NCBI GenBank assembly: GCA_964036195.1
Contig: OZ038458.1
Location: 19,295,832-19,359,831, forward strand
DNA length: 64,000 nt
DNA from: Sphaerolaimus hirsutus
Taxonomy: Eukaryota; Nematoda; Chromadorea; Monhysterida; Sphaerolaimidae
Direction of reading: 5' to 3'
In this document: piece by piece, positions 18,701-29,300 of the stretch
How the letters are laid out: every line of letters begins with the position of its first letter
Position numbering within the stretch: the stretch's first letter is position 1
Notes under the pieces: generated by a model
What the model saw: the letters and a program-made list of their open reading frames with translations, nothing else
What the model was told of the DNA's origin: nothing
Database searches by the model: none
Program-made: the position numbers and the translations under genes

Positions 18701-20154
18701 GACGATCCTGGGGAGGAGGGACCCGGCTGTCCCGCCAAATTGATTACACTGGTAGCTGGTTGAGCCGTAGCGTTTGCAGGCGCAGGCGCCGCTCCACTGC
18801 CGCCCTCTGATCCGCTTACACTCGCCGGCGGGGGCACAGTCTGCGCGGTTATGTTCCCAGGGGCCGTTCCCGCGCCTAAGGTAGCATTAGCTGCCGATGC
18901 AATGGGTGGAATTAATCCCCTGTTAGAACAAAACGCCAAAAATTGAGTGGTGGCCTGCTCCAGCGTGCTGGGGTTACCTACGCTGGTGTACATACTCAAG
19001 CCTAGCCTAATGGCCTGTAGCTTATTTTTATCTGCTGTGGAAGCATTAACTGAAATCGCCGCTGGTCCCGCGCGAGTAAGTTCCCCAGACCACTGGTGCA
19101 ATAGTTGTATCATGCCCGGGAAGGTCCAACCTTCTCTAGTGTACCCAGTGGTTTCCCTGCCCGGGTCCGCCACAGTCGCCGCCGTCAAGATCTGGCCCGG
19201 CGTCACTTGGTTGGCCGCCGCCGCCGGGGTAGTCGTCACCGTGGTGAGCGTGCCCGGCGTGGTCGTCACACTCGAACCTGGGGGCGGGGTGCTAGTCATT
19301 CTACTTTGATTTATGGGAGACGGTCCTACGATTCTACGCCGTGCTCTATTCGAAGAGACACAGCTTTCAATCGAGCCTTGCGCGGACGCAAGCTCACGTG
19401 GTGTGGAAGAACTTCGCGGGGCACTTAATTGAAGCTCCCCCAATGAATTTTCCGCCTCTTCGAGCTCTTCGGCTAACGAGGGAAATTCAATATTTATATC
19501 TGGGATCGCTACTGGGGTATCAATTAGATTTACGGAAGTCTCACCACTTCTACGCTGGTATGCAGACGAACTCACGGGCTCGTCTTCACCAGCGTACCCT
19601 GCTGAATCAGCCTGTGATCCAGACCCTGTCGACACCGGGGAGCTACGGCCGCTTTTTCCCCACGGTCGTCGAAATAAACCCCACTTACTTGATTTCCGCT
19701 GCTCTCGCCCGGGCTCGGCACTTACTGGCCTGTCGGGTCGCAGGAGCGGACTATCTGGTGGGCGTTCTGTTTCTGTGCCTCCACTGGACGCTCGTCGAGC
19801 CGCCCCAGTCGGTAGCGCACCTGGCGCGCAAGCCGGCGTATCCCAACGGCTGCCGCCTGTTCCTGCACGTGCAATTCCAAATTGCAGCACTGGCCGGACA
19901 ACGGGAGTGCTATCCTCTGTGCGTCTGGTCCAAGTCGCTGCTTCCTGTGCGCGCTCGGCTTCCGCTTCCGCTTCCTGCGCACCTGCTTCAACTCTTACCT
20001 GTTCAACCTCAGCGTCCTGCGCGTCCGCAGTCTGCTGTGCCCTGCGCAAAGCCGCCTCTTGGCGCGTGCGCTTCTGTAGCTGTTCTGCAGCTCTCCACAC
20101 TTCCTCAACTGACCCTGGGATCGACGCTGGCCCTCCTGACCGCAGCGTTTCCAC
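15733..20154 (-). CDS. Element A Gag fused to env-like glycoprotein ectodomain
   Basis: An open frame of about 1473 codons. The codon at 20154 is GTG and the first ATG is about residue 286, so the start is uncertain (non-AUG start, splicing, or start at 286). The N-terminus is rich in Ala, Glu and Arg. A gypsy-type capsid spans about residues 520-720 (DWRRKWDILCDALG onward). A CCHC zinc knuckle (CWECGSPDHFRYQC, 770-783) and an RG-rich RNA-binding stretch follow. From about 1076 there is a signal-peptide-like hydrophobic segment (ALFTVFTIAAVMACLSLMPL), then a Cys-rich segment with N-glycosylation sites (NCT, NVS) and a furin-type REKR at 1364-1367. TGA at 15733-15735 ends the frame inside the glycoprotein region, which continues in the next frame. 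I do not recognise the glycoprotein family. Confidence 0.85.
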   Translation of the reverse strand: METLRSGGPASIPGSVEEVWRAAEQLQKRTRQEAALRRAQQTADAQDAEVEQVRVEAGAQEAEAEAERAQEAATWTRRTEDSTPVVRPVLQFGIARAGTGGSRWDTPACAPGALPTGAARRASSGGTETERPPDSPLLRPDRPVSAEPGREQRKSSKWGLFRRPWGKSGRSSPVSTGSGSQADSAGYAGEDEPVSSSAYQRRSGETSVNLIDTPVAIPDINIEFPSLAEELEEAENSLGELQLSAPRSSSTPRELASAQGSIESCVSSNRARRRIVGPSPINQSRMTSTPPPGSSVTTTPGTLTTVTTTPAAAANQVTPGQILTAATVADPGRETTGYTREGWTFPGMIQLLHQWSGELTRAGPAAISVNASTADKNKLQAIRLGLSMYTSVGNPSTLEQATTQFLAFCSNRGLIPPIASAANATLGAGTAPGNITAQTVPPPASVSGSEGGSGAAPAPANATAQPATSVINLAGQPGPSSPGSSGSISPAPNPTDPDYLAQHQVPHGTAATLTALATQCDAFTGRADKSFKDWRRKWDILCDALGVSMRSRQKLLPIFLQKNANSIFVARRRELRALDYKAMMDRLEELFANPNAQHHAQREFIESTQSPTESVLDWATRLERVVKRAYPMLHFAQREGMCITKFHQGLDKDIRHNLAVHANISWKELVDNAHMQESYKNLETVQKEHAKSASEIVAETSNQVMELIMAMNLHPSVQSMEAESAENAKLKAKERALDERQKKLDAQEAKMMGAPRPRRELPPKRFENGCWECGSPDHFRYQCPNKPPPEPSAGNDSNQRGRGGDFRARGRGGGRGRGRGQGGQYPQNFGYPGGWVPMQLSQPMTVPSSQMLQPVYVQSQQPAAIGWHPQPQPAQRPLESQQGQSSSVPLLNPTTVTQVGECTYKAVTESSPSYARILFHHDQLLTLQGLEPEAPEEEEEMEEQPVASLQCKMHALMVDREQWISHWAYQREATSILFRTSWLDYLRRTAMHDLKDEDCVVLPDCCPHDDHNDTLTRIEWRVLRDAPLDPFLNEPPMILSPRTFSSTCVDKMAEFRDKTSAVPRQRAYSEPPYNNQVFGALFTVFTIAAVMACLSLMPLAAASTMPDTPLLCSDLTDHYDLYTYPDLPNCTALVDSAVSLTKPVPLKLTIYKRNMVEYRATAYRCVAATRSAHTYQNFWGDVTLEHFDSQPRAVDPLECESMMKYHKCNDGALQPVDELSNAWDTQHPTNVSYSGHGLYCCSWLITKTPQCGLFKGDVRMRYGAKVMQSTLGEVSKCNYEEGTCTLPDGSQLVWKPNPKAECPYEKWQEIAGLIRQDIWLARDHTLALSFRAKEEIISCGKKLWKSDQDIVVAPFEIPPIRYVREKRRAARPGFGVVDTGHLAAAMQAVYETSEQTMRAQAVSTCRHVQHFQELLRLAMTEHPTTTARWYMCDNEILAKAAPDGFLVHKCFAVKTYQLGTETGKGACHATVPI

Positions 20155-21431
20155 CCGGCGCGACAGATCGTTTGTTACTTATCACTTAACGGCTTGGCGT
20201 TGATCAGGCGCCGCACCGTTCACTGAAGTGAATTAAGCAAACCACTCGCGTCTGCTACCAAGTTGTCATGAATCCGTGTATTCAGCTGTTTTTCGACTAC
20301 ACGATTCACGAGGTTTTTTACCGCACTTTTCCCTCTATTCCCACTTCACCGGCCGCTTGCCGCTGCAGTGCACTGCGCTGGGCCCGGAGGTCCAGGTTAT
20401 AAATGTGTGTTGTAAATTTTAAGGAAACGTGTCCGAAGACGGTAGGTTTTTCAGAACGTGCGATGAACCACTCGGTGGCTCACGCTGTTCCGTTTCCCGC
20501 AGCACGCACAGCACTTACACTCAGCATAAGCAGCGCGGCAATTAGAGCAGTTGTTAATTAGCTAACTAAGGGAAAACAGTTAGTACTTAGTGCTAATACA
20601 AAAAAAGGGGGTCCGAGTTGGGTTGAGAAGAGAGTTTATTTTTAGGGCAATGGAAGAACAGTAGCGGCAGAGTAGAAGCAAAATCAGTTTTCGTCGCATC
20701 GACAAAGTTGGGGGGAAAAAACAATTTCAGCTACTTATAAGGTAATCAAGGCTACCATAATCGACGTGAATAAAAAGCTTAAAAAAACATAAAACGGCAA
20801 GGTTACAAAATCACTTCCAAATCACATAAGCTCTGATGTAAGCACTTAGTAAAATCGTATGTAACACAGCTGCTTATGAAAAGAGTACTAATTAATATCA
20901 GCTAACAACGGTAATTAAAAGCTTCATGCGACATGGGGCTTAATCTATAATTTACAAGTTTACTTGGGGCGGCAATTATTTACTTCCATAATTACCTACA
21001 AATCCCTACTTAATCTAGTGCGATAAAAAAAAGATAACAATGCAGTGCAATGCATATTCATCAAAAATGGAACGAACAACGTATGTACAAAGGCAATCAC
21101 GACATCAAAATCTAATACAGCAATTTAAGCTAACAAGTAATTAGACAGCTAATACAAGCTTACAACTAATGTTAATTAATTAAGATACAAAACGATTAAT
21201 TAAGCTTGTGGAAATGAAAGGCATTGGCGGGAAACGATATGTACAACAATTTCTACATGTCACATGGAAACTTTGTTTGGGGGTTTTGTATTCATAAGTT
21301 ACGGTAGCTAGAAAGTGCTCGCGGGCGCGAAATGCTTATCACCTCCAACCCCGCGACCCACTATTGTGACTATCCGGTCAGCTAGCGCCCGTGAGAAAGG
21401 TTTCAGCCCGATGGCCACACCCTTCCGAGCG
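20155..21431 (-). other. Element A leader and inner part of the upstream LTR
   Basis: Non-coding, AT-rich in its outer half. It must hold the inner LTR border and primer binding site, but the matching left LTR portion is outside the window, so I cannot place the border. I looked for a tRNA-3'-end-like sequence ending in CCA next to TG and found none convincing. A run AAAAAAAGGGGG lies near 20601-20612. Confidence 0.4.
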
Positions 21432-22194
21432 CGGGGAGATATTTATGCTAGGGCGGCGGAAAAGTATTTTTTGGACTGCGACTTGTCACTTGGGGCGTTA
21501 TCAGAAGCTGTTCCTACCACCCACCGATACTAGATGACGCACGACAATCTAGTCAACATGGGGAGGAACGCGGAACAGTGTTTTTGTATTTTTTGAGTGA
21601 AATTCATTGTTCCTGGCTTCCGGTCGCCACCTACCTATCAGCTGTCAGTCTCCGCCTCTGCCCAAAGATAAGTAAAGGGTAGAATGTGCTTCAGACCGCC
21701 CAGAGAGTCACAACAGTGTGCCGGCGAGCCCAAAGGCGGCCACACGCCGCGCCGCGGCATTTCAAAGTGAAAAATGTGAAATTCCCCTCTCACCTTATGC
21801 CATGTGGAATGCAGTTACACCTAAGCTAGACATAACCTAGCCAACTTGACTTAAATAGATTTGGCGCACAAAACAGTAATTAAAATGGGGGGTAAGGGAA
21901 CGAAATTGTGCAGAGCACTACAACCACTAGAAAACATGGCGAACTCGGTCAGCCCATGTAGCGGCGTCGATCTTGCGATGCAGTGCTCTGACGGGGTACT
22001 GCGCAGCCCACTGCAGGGCTGTGCATGCCGTGCAGTCCCCGTTGCCGTCGAAAAGCCGTCGCAATGTCTGAGAAAGTTTGCCCAAATTTAGTTTACAAAA
22101 TACATAGTAGTTTACGTTCCGTGAATTATTATTGCATTTGTTTGTCTAAAATTTTGTGGGGTGGTGTTTTTCCCCTCGTAAAAACGCTCTTACA
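21432..22194 (-). repeat. Element A upstream (5') LTR, comparable part
   Basis: 99.5 percent identical to 1-763 (four transitions). It ends at 22194 and host-like sequence follows. The LTR probably extends further left than 21432. In the sense direction it starts TGTAAGAGCG. Confidence 0.9.
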
Positions 22195-23376
22195 TATTCA
22201 TGTTTCAGTTTATTTTATTTTATTCTGAAATGTCATTAATAAAATAAAATGAAACGATTTTACAAAAATTTTACAAATATTTTACAAAATTTTTACAAAA
22301 AATCGGAAATCTTGGATGCAAGGACATAAAACAATGTGCATGCTAGAAGCATGCAGATGAATACAAATTTTTTTTATGTAAACTATTGACACAGGTTTGT
22401 GAGGTAGGCATTTTGTATTTTGACAATCAGGAGGTCCTGGATATATGCATCTAATTGCTCCTCCCAAGGGAAGATACCTAAAATTTGGTTGTTTTTTTTG
22501 GGTGGGAGGAGGGCTTGCGGGGTTCAATATATAGGTTTTTTCAAGGTATGGAACAAAGAAAATGGGAAACAAATCACATAAATTAGTGATCTTTAAGGTG
22601 AAAATATTTTTAAAAATGTGAAAATTTGCAATTTTGAGCAACGATATGTTTCAATCACAACAATGAAAGATACAACAAGGCACTAGTTCTGCAAATTAGC
22701 AGCTAGGAACTTAAGCAATATGATAGAAAACTTTCTAAAGAATTTAACAGACACTCGAAAAAATTTGAATTTTAGTAAAATTGTATTTTTATTTTATTAA
22801 TTTTTCATTTTATTTTATTTTATTTTATTCTCTAATTTTCCATTTTATTTTTATTTTATTTTTATTTTTTTCTGAGATTTTGCCAACCCTGCGCGTAAAT
22901 ACGTTTACGTTTTTGAAAGTATGCGAGTACAGGAAACGTAATTCCAAAAAAAATAATGGGGTGCAAAACAAACAAAAACTATTCAAACGAATTGAAGTAG
23001 CTGTGAAAATCGCAGCGGCAATGATCAAAGTTGCGACGTGTAGAGAAAGCGATGACTTCCACGTTTGCTCTACTCACCTTTATGTTTTTCTGTGTACAAA
23101 ACTGATAAAAGACTAGCTTTTACGTTTTCACTAAGTAAAAATACTGGTATTTACGTTTACTCACGCTTTACGCAGCGTAAAAGTATTTTAAAAATACTTT
23201 ACGTTTTCTGTACTTAGGGTTGAGTAAAAATAAAATACTTTACGTTCACGTTTACTTTGAAAAAAGTTCAGTATTTTTAACAACTCTGCACTCAACCACT
23301 CAACAACTCAATCAATTTTGATTTTTTTTAGGTATTTGATTTGATTCAATCAAAATCAAATCAAATCAAATCAAAC
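22195..23376. other. Gene-free repeat-derived spacer
   Basis: AT-rich. It contains a decayed end of the CAGGGTTGG...CCAACCCTG hAT-like family (about 22766-22892) with long TTTTATTTTATT runs, then TTTACG-rich palindromic sequence related to the 30996-32233 element and ending AACAACTCTG near 23287, then a TCAAA microsatellite (about 23341-23378). No coding frame is supported. Confidence 0.6.
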
Positions 23377-26300
23377 TCAATCAATCTTTTTCACATCATC
23401 CTCAACCCACGCCCTGCCATCCAATCCACAAACTTTTACCAAAATCGACGCGGCCAGTGAAGCAAGGGAAGCTGCGGTAAAAAGCCACCTGCCAGGGGTC
23501 ATTGCCAGCGGCCACCAATAGAGCCAGACGAAAAACAAACTGAGCACATTTCGGATTAGCTCGAATTTGCTCAGCCAGGTGCTGATGGGGGAGTGGGGTT
23601 GAAGGGTGAAGGATATTGTAGAGGTATGATATTTGTGGTGTGGACAAGGATCCTGTATGGCCCTGCAAGTAAACTTGCTCTGCAAATAGTAGCAGCCTGC
23701 AAGTAATCACGACCGCAATACAAGTGTGCCCTAGGGTAGTGATGGAATAAACGCCATAACTTTGGCGCCAAGCGCCAAAAGCGCCATGGCGCTTTTTGGA
23801 ACCCCAGCGCCAAGAGCCAATGGCGCCAGTGCAAAATGGCGCCAAGCGCCAGAAGCGCCACGGCGCTTGTTCCTTTGGCGCTAGCGACACGCTTTAGCGC
23901 CATGATGCGTTTCCCTCACTACTTAAGGGTGTCAAAAAGTTTTTACGGAAAACGGAAAGGTAAACATTTTTCACTTAGCGGAAAACGGAAAATGAAAAGG
24001 TAAAAAAATTTCTGCCTTGAAAACGGAAAACATAAAGGTAACAAATTCAAATTTTCACTTGACGGAAAACGGAAAAGTAAAAAACTTTTTAGCTGCCGGA
24101 AAACAGAAAGTGAAAAGGTAAAGAAACTGCATACCTACTTGAAAAGCGAGCACACTTGCAATAAAGCGGTTGTAATTACTTGCAGACCACCACTACTGGC
24201 ACAACAAGCATGGCACCGCCATATGCAATCACATGTAAATAGATTGGGAACCTGGATTGGATATGAAATGGTATAGGAGGTTTGGCCATTTTTTAATTAG
24301 GGTAGAAGGTAGTGTTAAGGGCATTGCCGTCGCAGCATGCAGCCCCTAATAGTGACGAGTCCAGCCGCCTCTGTAGTCTAGTGGTTAGGGCACTCGTGTT
24401 CTATACGAGAGGTGCGGGTTCGATTCCCGTCTGAGGCAATTTTGCACTCTTTCTGTAGAAGCAATCAGTTTAAATCTGATAAACTTGATAGGTATCATCT
24501 TTTTATCTGTATTCATACTAAATTTAAAGCATATAAGCTCACCGGTTATCGAAAACGGCGCTCACAGTTTGAAAACTGGCCACTGAATGCGCTATGAACG
24601 CCCAGAATAACAGCCGGTCTCCATCAGTTTTATCCTTTAAAATTTCGTCATATTTAAATGAACGCTGTAAAAGCCAATAAGCATATACCGTATTACCTCG
24701 AAATAACCCCATGGGGGTTTATTATTTCGCCAGCAAAATTTGAGGGGGGGTTAATTCGGGGGGGTTTATTATTTCGTCAGAACTTTTCGTAAGGATCGTA
24801 GTAAATAGTAGGCACTTGCATACCCAAAACAGGTAATAAATGTGTCCAAACAGGATATATTTGGACATAAAAACGTAGATAGCTACACAAACTACACGCA
24901 ATGCAAATTAACAGTAATATACACCATGTACATTGCATACATGACGTATTTATTAAACTCGGCAGACATGAAAGGAATCAGTGATTCGGCCCTTACGTAC
25001 CAATTTTAAATTTCGTTAAAATTGTTAAGTTAATTTTGAATTTGAATGAATGCATTAGAATCGATTCATGGTAATTCTTATTCAATCCGACGTTTTATGC
25101 GAGAACAGGATAAACTGGACACGCATATTGTCATATGAAAGCAGATAACAAGGTATTTAGTTGTAACAGCCCGGACAAATTCCAACAAAAAAGTACGTAT
25201 GTGTGCGTGCGATAGAACAAGGGAAGAACGACCCTGTACACTGTACACCACTAGCGAAATCTGGATCCTTTTGAAAATCTAAAAATTGCTCTGAATAACA
25301 TAAAATGCTCACTATGTCCGAAATAATAAGAAATTATCGTATATTTATCAAGTGTAGATCTTAAATTCAAATTTCGACGGTGACGTTCACTTATCTAATT
25401 GAAAAATTTGTTGATGGTCATCCCTACGCATGAAATATGAGTGTCAATAACAATAAAATTGGGTTAGAATGGCACTTGTACAAAAATTCGTTAGACCATT
25501 GACTCGCATAATGTCTGCCGAGTTTATGTACATGACGTACATCATTCCGAAGGGGGGGTATTTCGAGGGGGGGTTATTATTTCCCCAGCCCATTTTGAGG
25601 GGGGGTTAATTCGAGGGGGGGTTAATTCAAGGGGGGATAATTCGAGGTAATACGGTGGTAATAATTTTTTTCTGGCAAACCAGGAAAATGGGCAAGGCGG
25701 CCGCATAAATGATGGTCGATGAGAAAAATGTCCACGCGGCAAAAACGTGGGCCCATGATGCCATTTTCGGATCGTACGGAACTACCTTGGCAGCTTCGAT
25801 CTGAAAAATGGTTTTCACCGACTTAGAAAATGAAATATGGCAAGCAAATTTCACATGCATAGGTAGTTATATACCTTTGGAATACCCTCTTCAGTGTCAG
25901 CGAGCCTGTACCACCAGAGGAAAGGCTTGAGCTTGGGCTCGGCGCCCTGGGGGCTGCACTGGGCGGGCAGCCAGGCGGGCGGCAGCAGCGGCGCCTTGAG
26001 CGTGTCCAGCCACGTCGGCATGGCCGCCGGCTTGCGGCACGCAAAGGTCACCAGAGGGCAGTCCCAGACCATGTAAAGTGTTGAGTAAAGTGTCAAATGT
26101 CATGCAAAAAGTCAATAAAAACAAAAAAGAACAGATTTTATTACTGAACTTGACTTTTGACACTTTAATTTACACTTTAAAGAGTCTGGGATTGGCACCA
26201 GGTGGTCGTGCTGCAGGTACAGCTGATCGAACGTCCGCTCGGGGGTGACCGAGGGTCAATTCCGCAAGTGGAGAAGTAAAAAAAACGATTTTGCAGTTGG

Positions 26301-29300
26301 AAGTAAAAAGTTAAATGAAAAATAAGTTTTAAGTAAAACGACTAAAACTTTTTACTTTTCACTTCAATATTGGTTCTTTTAAACACTTTTGCACTTGCGG
26401 AACTGGCACCAGGCCGTAGGCGATGGGCTCGTCGGCGCGCTCCTCGGCGTAGGTGCCCAGGAGGCGGTCCCAGATGATGAACGTGCCCGCGTAGTTCTTG
26501 TCGATGCAGTACGCGTTGCGGCCGTGGTGCACCCGGTGTGCAGACGGAGTGTTCAGCACCCACTCCAGCGGACCCAGGTGCGGAATGAGCTGAATGCACC
26601 GGGATATATTCACAGCGATGAAAAGTTTACCAGAATTTGGACGTTGTCAAATTTGATGGCACAAAACAAAGTGACATTTCTATGCCGCTTCACAAAATCG
26701 AATGTTCCACGGTTTTTGGAAGAAATAGTAGTAGAATACCTACTCATTTATACCCACCACTCATCTATTTCTACCCGATACTCGTGTATACTCACTACTC
26801 ATCTATACCCACTACCCATCTATCCCCACTACTCATCTGTACCCACTACTCATCTATACCGACCATTCATGTATACCCTTCACTCACCTTTTTCTACTCG
26901 ATACCCATCTATACCCACTACTCATCTATACCCACCACACATTTATACCCACTACTCATCTAAACCCACCACTCATCTATTTCTAATCTATACTCATCTA
27001 CACCCACTACTCATCTAAACCCACTACTCATCTATTTATACCCTATATTCATCTACACCCATTACTCATCTATACCCACCACTCATCTATACTCACCACT
27101 CATCTATTTCTACCAGATACACATCTATACCCACTTCTCATCTATACCCTTATTTGGGAGGGGGTGTAGATGAGAATCAGGACCCACAGTATATATACAA
27201 TCTGCCTTATTTACACCTACCATGCAGGCAGGCAGGCAAACACAATGATTCACCAGCATGGTGACACCTGGAAACAAGCTTTTGACAAGGCATTCTTTCA
27301 ATGTTGTTTCTAAATGTCATAATGTTGTTTCCTTGGATGGGTTTCACATGCCTCACTATCTACATGCATCAAGATGCTTTAGAACAATTTGTCCCCACAC
27401 TTCACATTGTGTCACCACGATGTTTATGAATTGTGGGAAGTTGTGCTCCAACATTGTTTCATATTATGGGCTATGTGTCCCAATGTTGTTTTGCAGGTGT
27501 GCTATCACCCACAGTGATAGTGTTACTGTTAGCACATCTGCAAATGACTGTGGAGCTGATACCATCATCTTTGTAATTCAACCTGACAAAACAAATGAGA
27601 GCAGCATGTGTCTGCATGCGGTATACATGAGTATTGGGTAGAAATAGATTATTAGTGGGTAGAAATAGATAACTAGTGGGTCTCGATAAGTAGCGAATCT
27701 AGATGAGTAGTGGATCTCTAGATGTGTAGCTGGTGAAAACAGATGAGTGACGGGTCTAGATGAGTAGTGGGTTTCTAGATTACTACCAGGACATGGTTGC
27801 CTGTAACAACCACACAAACCTCAGTGTGCAGCCAAAACTGGTTGATGAGTGCGAGCGCCTTGTGCGTGAGCACGACTTGAGGCGGGGCGAACAGGGCCAG
27901 GAAGGGGTCGAAGAGCAGCGTGGCCAGGTCCTGCAGGTACGACTGCCGCAGCGCCGTCGACAGGTTGTAGTACTCGCTGCTGTGGTGCATCTGGTGGAAG
28001 GCCCACAGGATCCCTACTTCTGTTTGTGGGGTAGGGAGTCAGTTGGAAGTCGGTTTAGAATCTGTGGACAGATGCCAAAAATGTCAACTTATGAACAGCA
28101 TACGGTGACTGGTGAATAAATGTCTACAAGGAGACGCCATTTCAGTTGTAGGTAATTATAAATTATAGGCTTGCGGAGAAATTATATACGACTCTTTAGG
28201 TGATTTTATTTAACTATTTACCTTGTCGTTAGTTATAAAGATTCATGAACATTCAAGTGCATGCCATACAATACCCAATTCATTTTACCATCACACCCCT
28301 AGTAAAACCGACCATGGCTGGCACGGTGCCAAAGGTAGTAGGTGAAATCACAGCCAAGGAAGCCAATCAGCCAGGTGTAGGGTGAGTCCCAGGGAAGGTC
28401 CACCAGCCGGTAGTGTTCGTGCACGTAGCTGAATGTCGTCACGTAAATCATGGGACGCATCTGTCTGTGTATTTTTTGAACACGGCATATTTTAAAAAAG
28501 TGGTTTTTGGCTAATACTGCGAACAAATGGGCATTTTCGTTTTTGAAAAACAAATCAAACATGATTGAATAGAGCACCAGGGGCCAGTCCGCAAGTGGTA
28601 AAGTAAAAATAAAAACGATTCGCCTCACTTTTCACGTGACTCTTTACTCTACTCTTTACTTTTTACTACACTCTTTAATTCTCCACTTGTGGAACCAGCA
28701 CCAGGGAGCAGTCCAAAAGTGCCAACTGTGTATCCAAATCTTACTATCAAACGTAAGATTTGGGTACAAAAACATAAGATTTGGATACACAGTTGACACT
28801 TTGGGGCTGCCCCCCCTCGTGCTCGTTCCACAAGTGGAAAATTAAAGAGTAAAGTAAAAAGTAAAGAGTAAAGAGTAAAGTGAAGAGTGAAGCGCAAAGT
28901 TTTTCTTTTTACTTTACGACTTGCGGAACTAGCCCCAGCACCGCACCAAAAAGTGCAGAGGCTCCCTCCCAGTGCCAATTTCACCTGCAGAGCATGCTAA
29001 ACCTGCCGCCGTTGATCGAGGTGACCGTGTCCGGCCCCGACCAGCCCCGACCGGTGTATTTGCCATTGATCTTGCGACCCAACTCCAGAATAATGATTTC
29101 GGCCACAATCAGAGCCACGAACCAGTTGCTTGACTGTAAACGGGGGGGGGGGGGGGTGAAGGACAACTAAGGTTCCACTGATATTCAACTGTTTCTTGGA
29201 GGAATGAAGGTCGACGTGTTGGCAATTTCTAATGCTTTGTGTACACCTGTACGTCGTCAGAAAACAGCGATAAAAATCTCCCGAGGTTTTTGAAACGCTA

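Larger units (their letters stand above)
1..22194 (-). mobile_element. Element A: giant LTR retroelement with gag, env-like, pol and helicase
   Basis: A minus-strand LTR retroelement. Positions 1-763 repeat at 21432-22194 without indels and with four differences (at 141, 212, 295 and 443), all transitions. Sense order from the right is LTR, leader, gag/env-like frame (20154-15733), protease frame (15732-13934), RT/RNase H/integrase (8577-5594), helicase (5372-1365), short 3' region, LTR. The RT type, the D-x35-E integrase and the GPY/F-like end suggest a Ty3/gypsy-type pol. Without element B it would be about 17 kb, very long for such an element. The left LTR is truncated by the window edge, so the left target duplication cannot be seen. 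The copy is damaged by two in-frame TGA codons, two RT frameshifts and the insertion of element B. Confidence 0.9.

Noticed and set aside
19341-20189. 282-codon plus-strand frame opposite the gag N-terminus
   Set aside because: No recognisable domain and fully explained as the complement of the Ala/Arg/Glu-rich gag frame.
20600-20640. AAAAAAAGGGGG as a plus-strand polypurine tract marking a plus-strand LTR element
   Set aside because: All gag, pol and helicase frames of element A are on the minus strand, so a plus-strand tract at this end cannot be its polypurine tract.
22282-22641. 119-codon minus-strand frame next to the LTR
   Set aside because: AT-rich chance frame without a domain or a neighbour that would explain it.
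23600-25680. Initial impression that AGMO copy 1 lacks exon 8 and is a pseudogene
   Set aside because: The exon is at 24634-24543, with an in-frame match (LLFWAFIAHS...VFDNR to VIFWSHMVYQ...LLDNR), correct phase and GT/AG borders.
26735-27160. Regularly spaced short repeats that could suggest a CRISPR array
   Set aside because: Units are directly abutting and imperfect, there are no unique spacers and no cas genes, and the context is a eukaryotic intron. It is a minisatellite.
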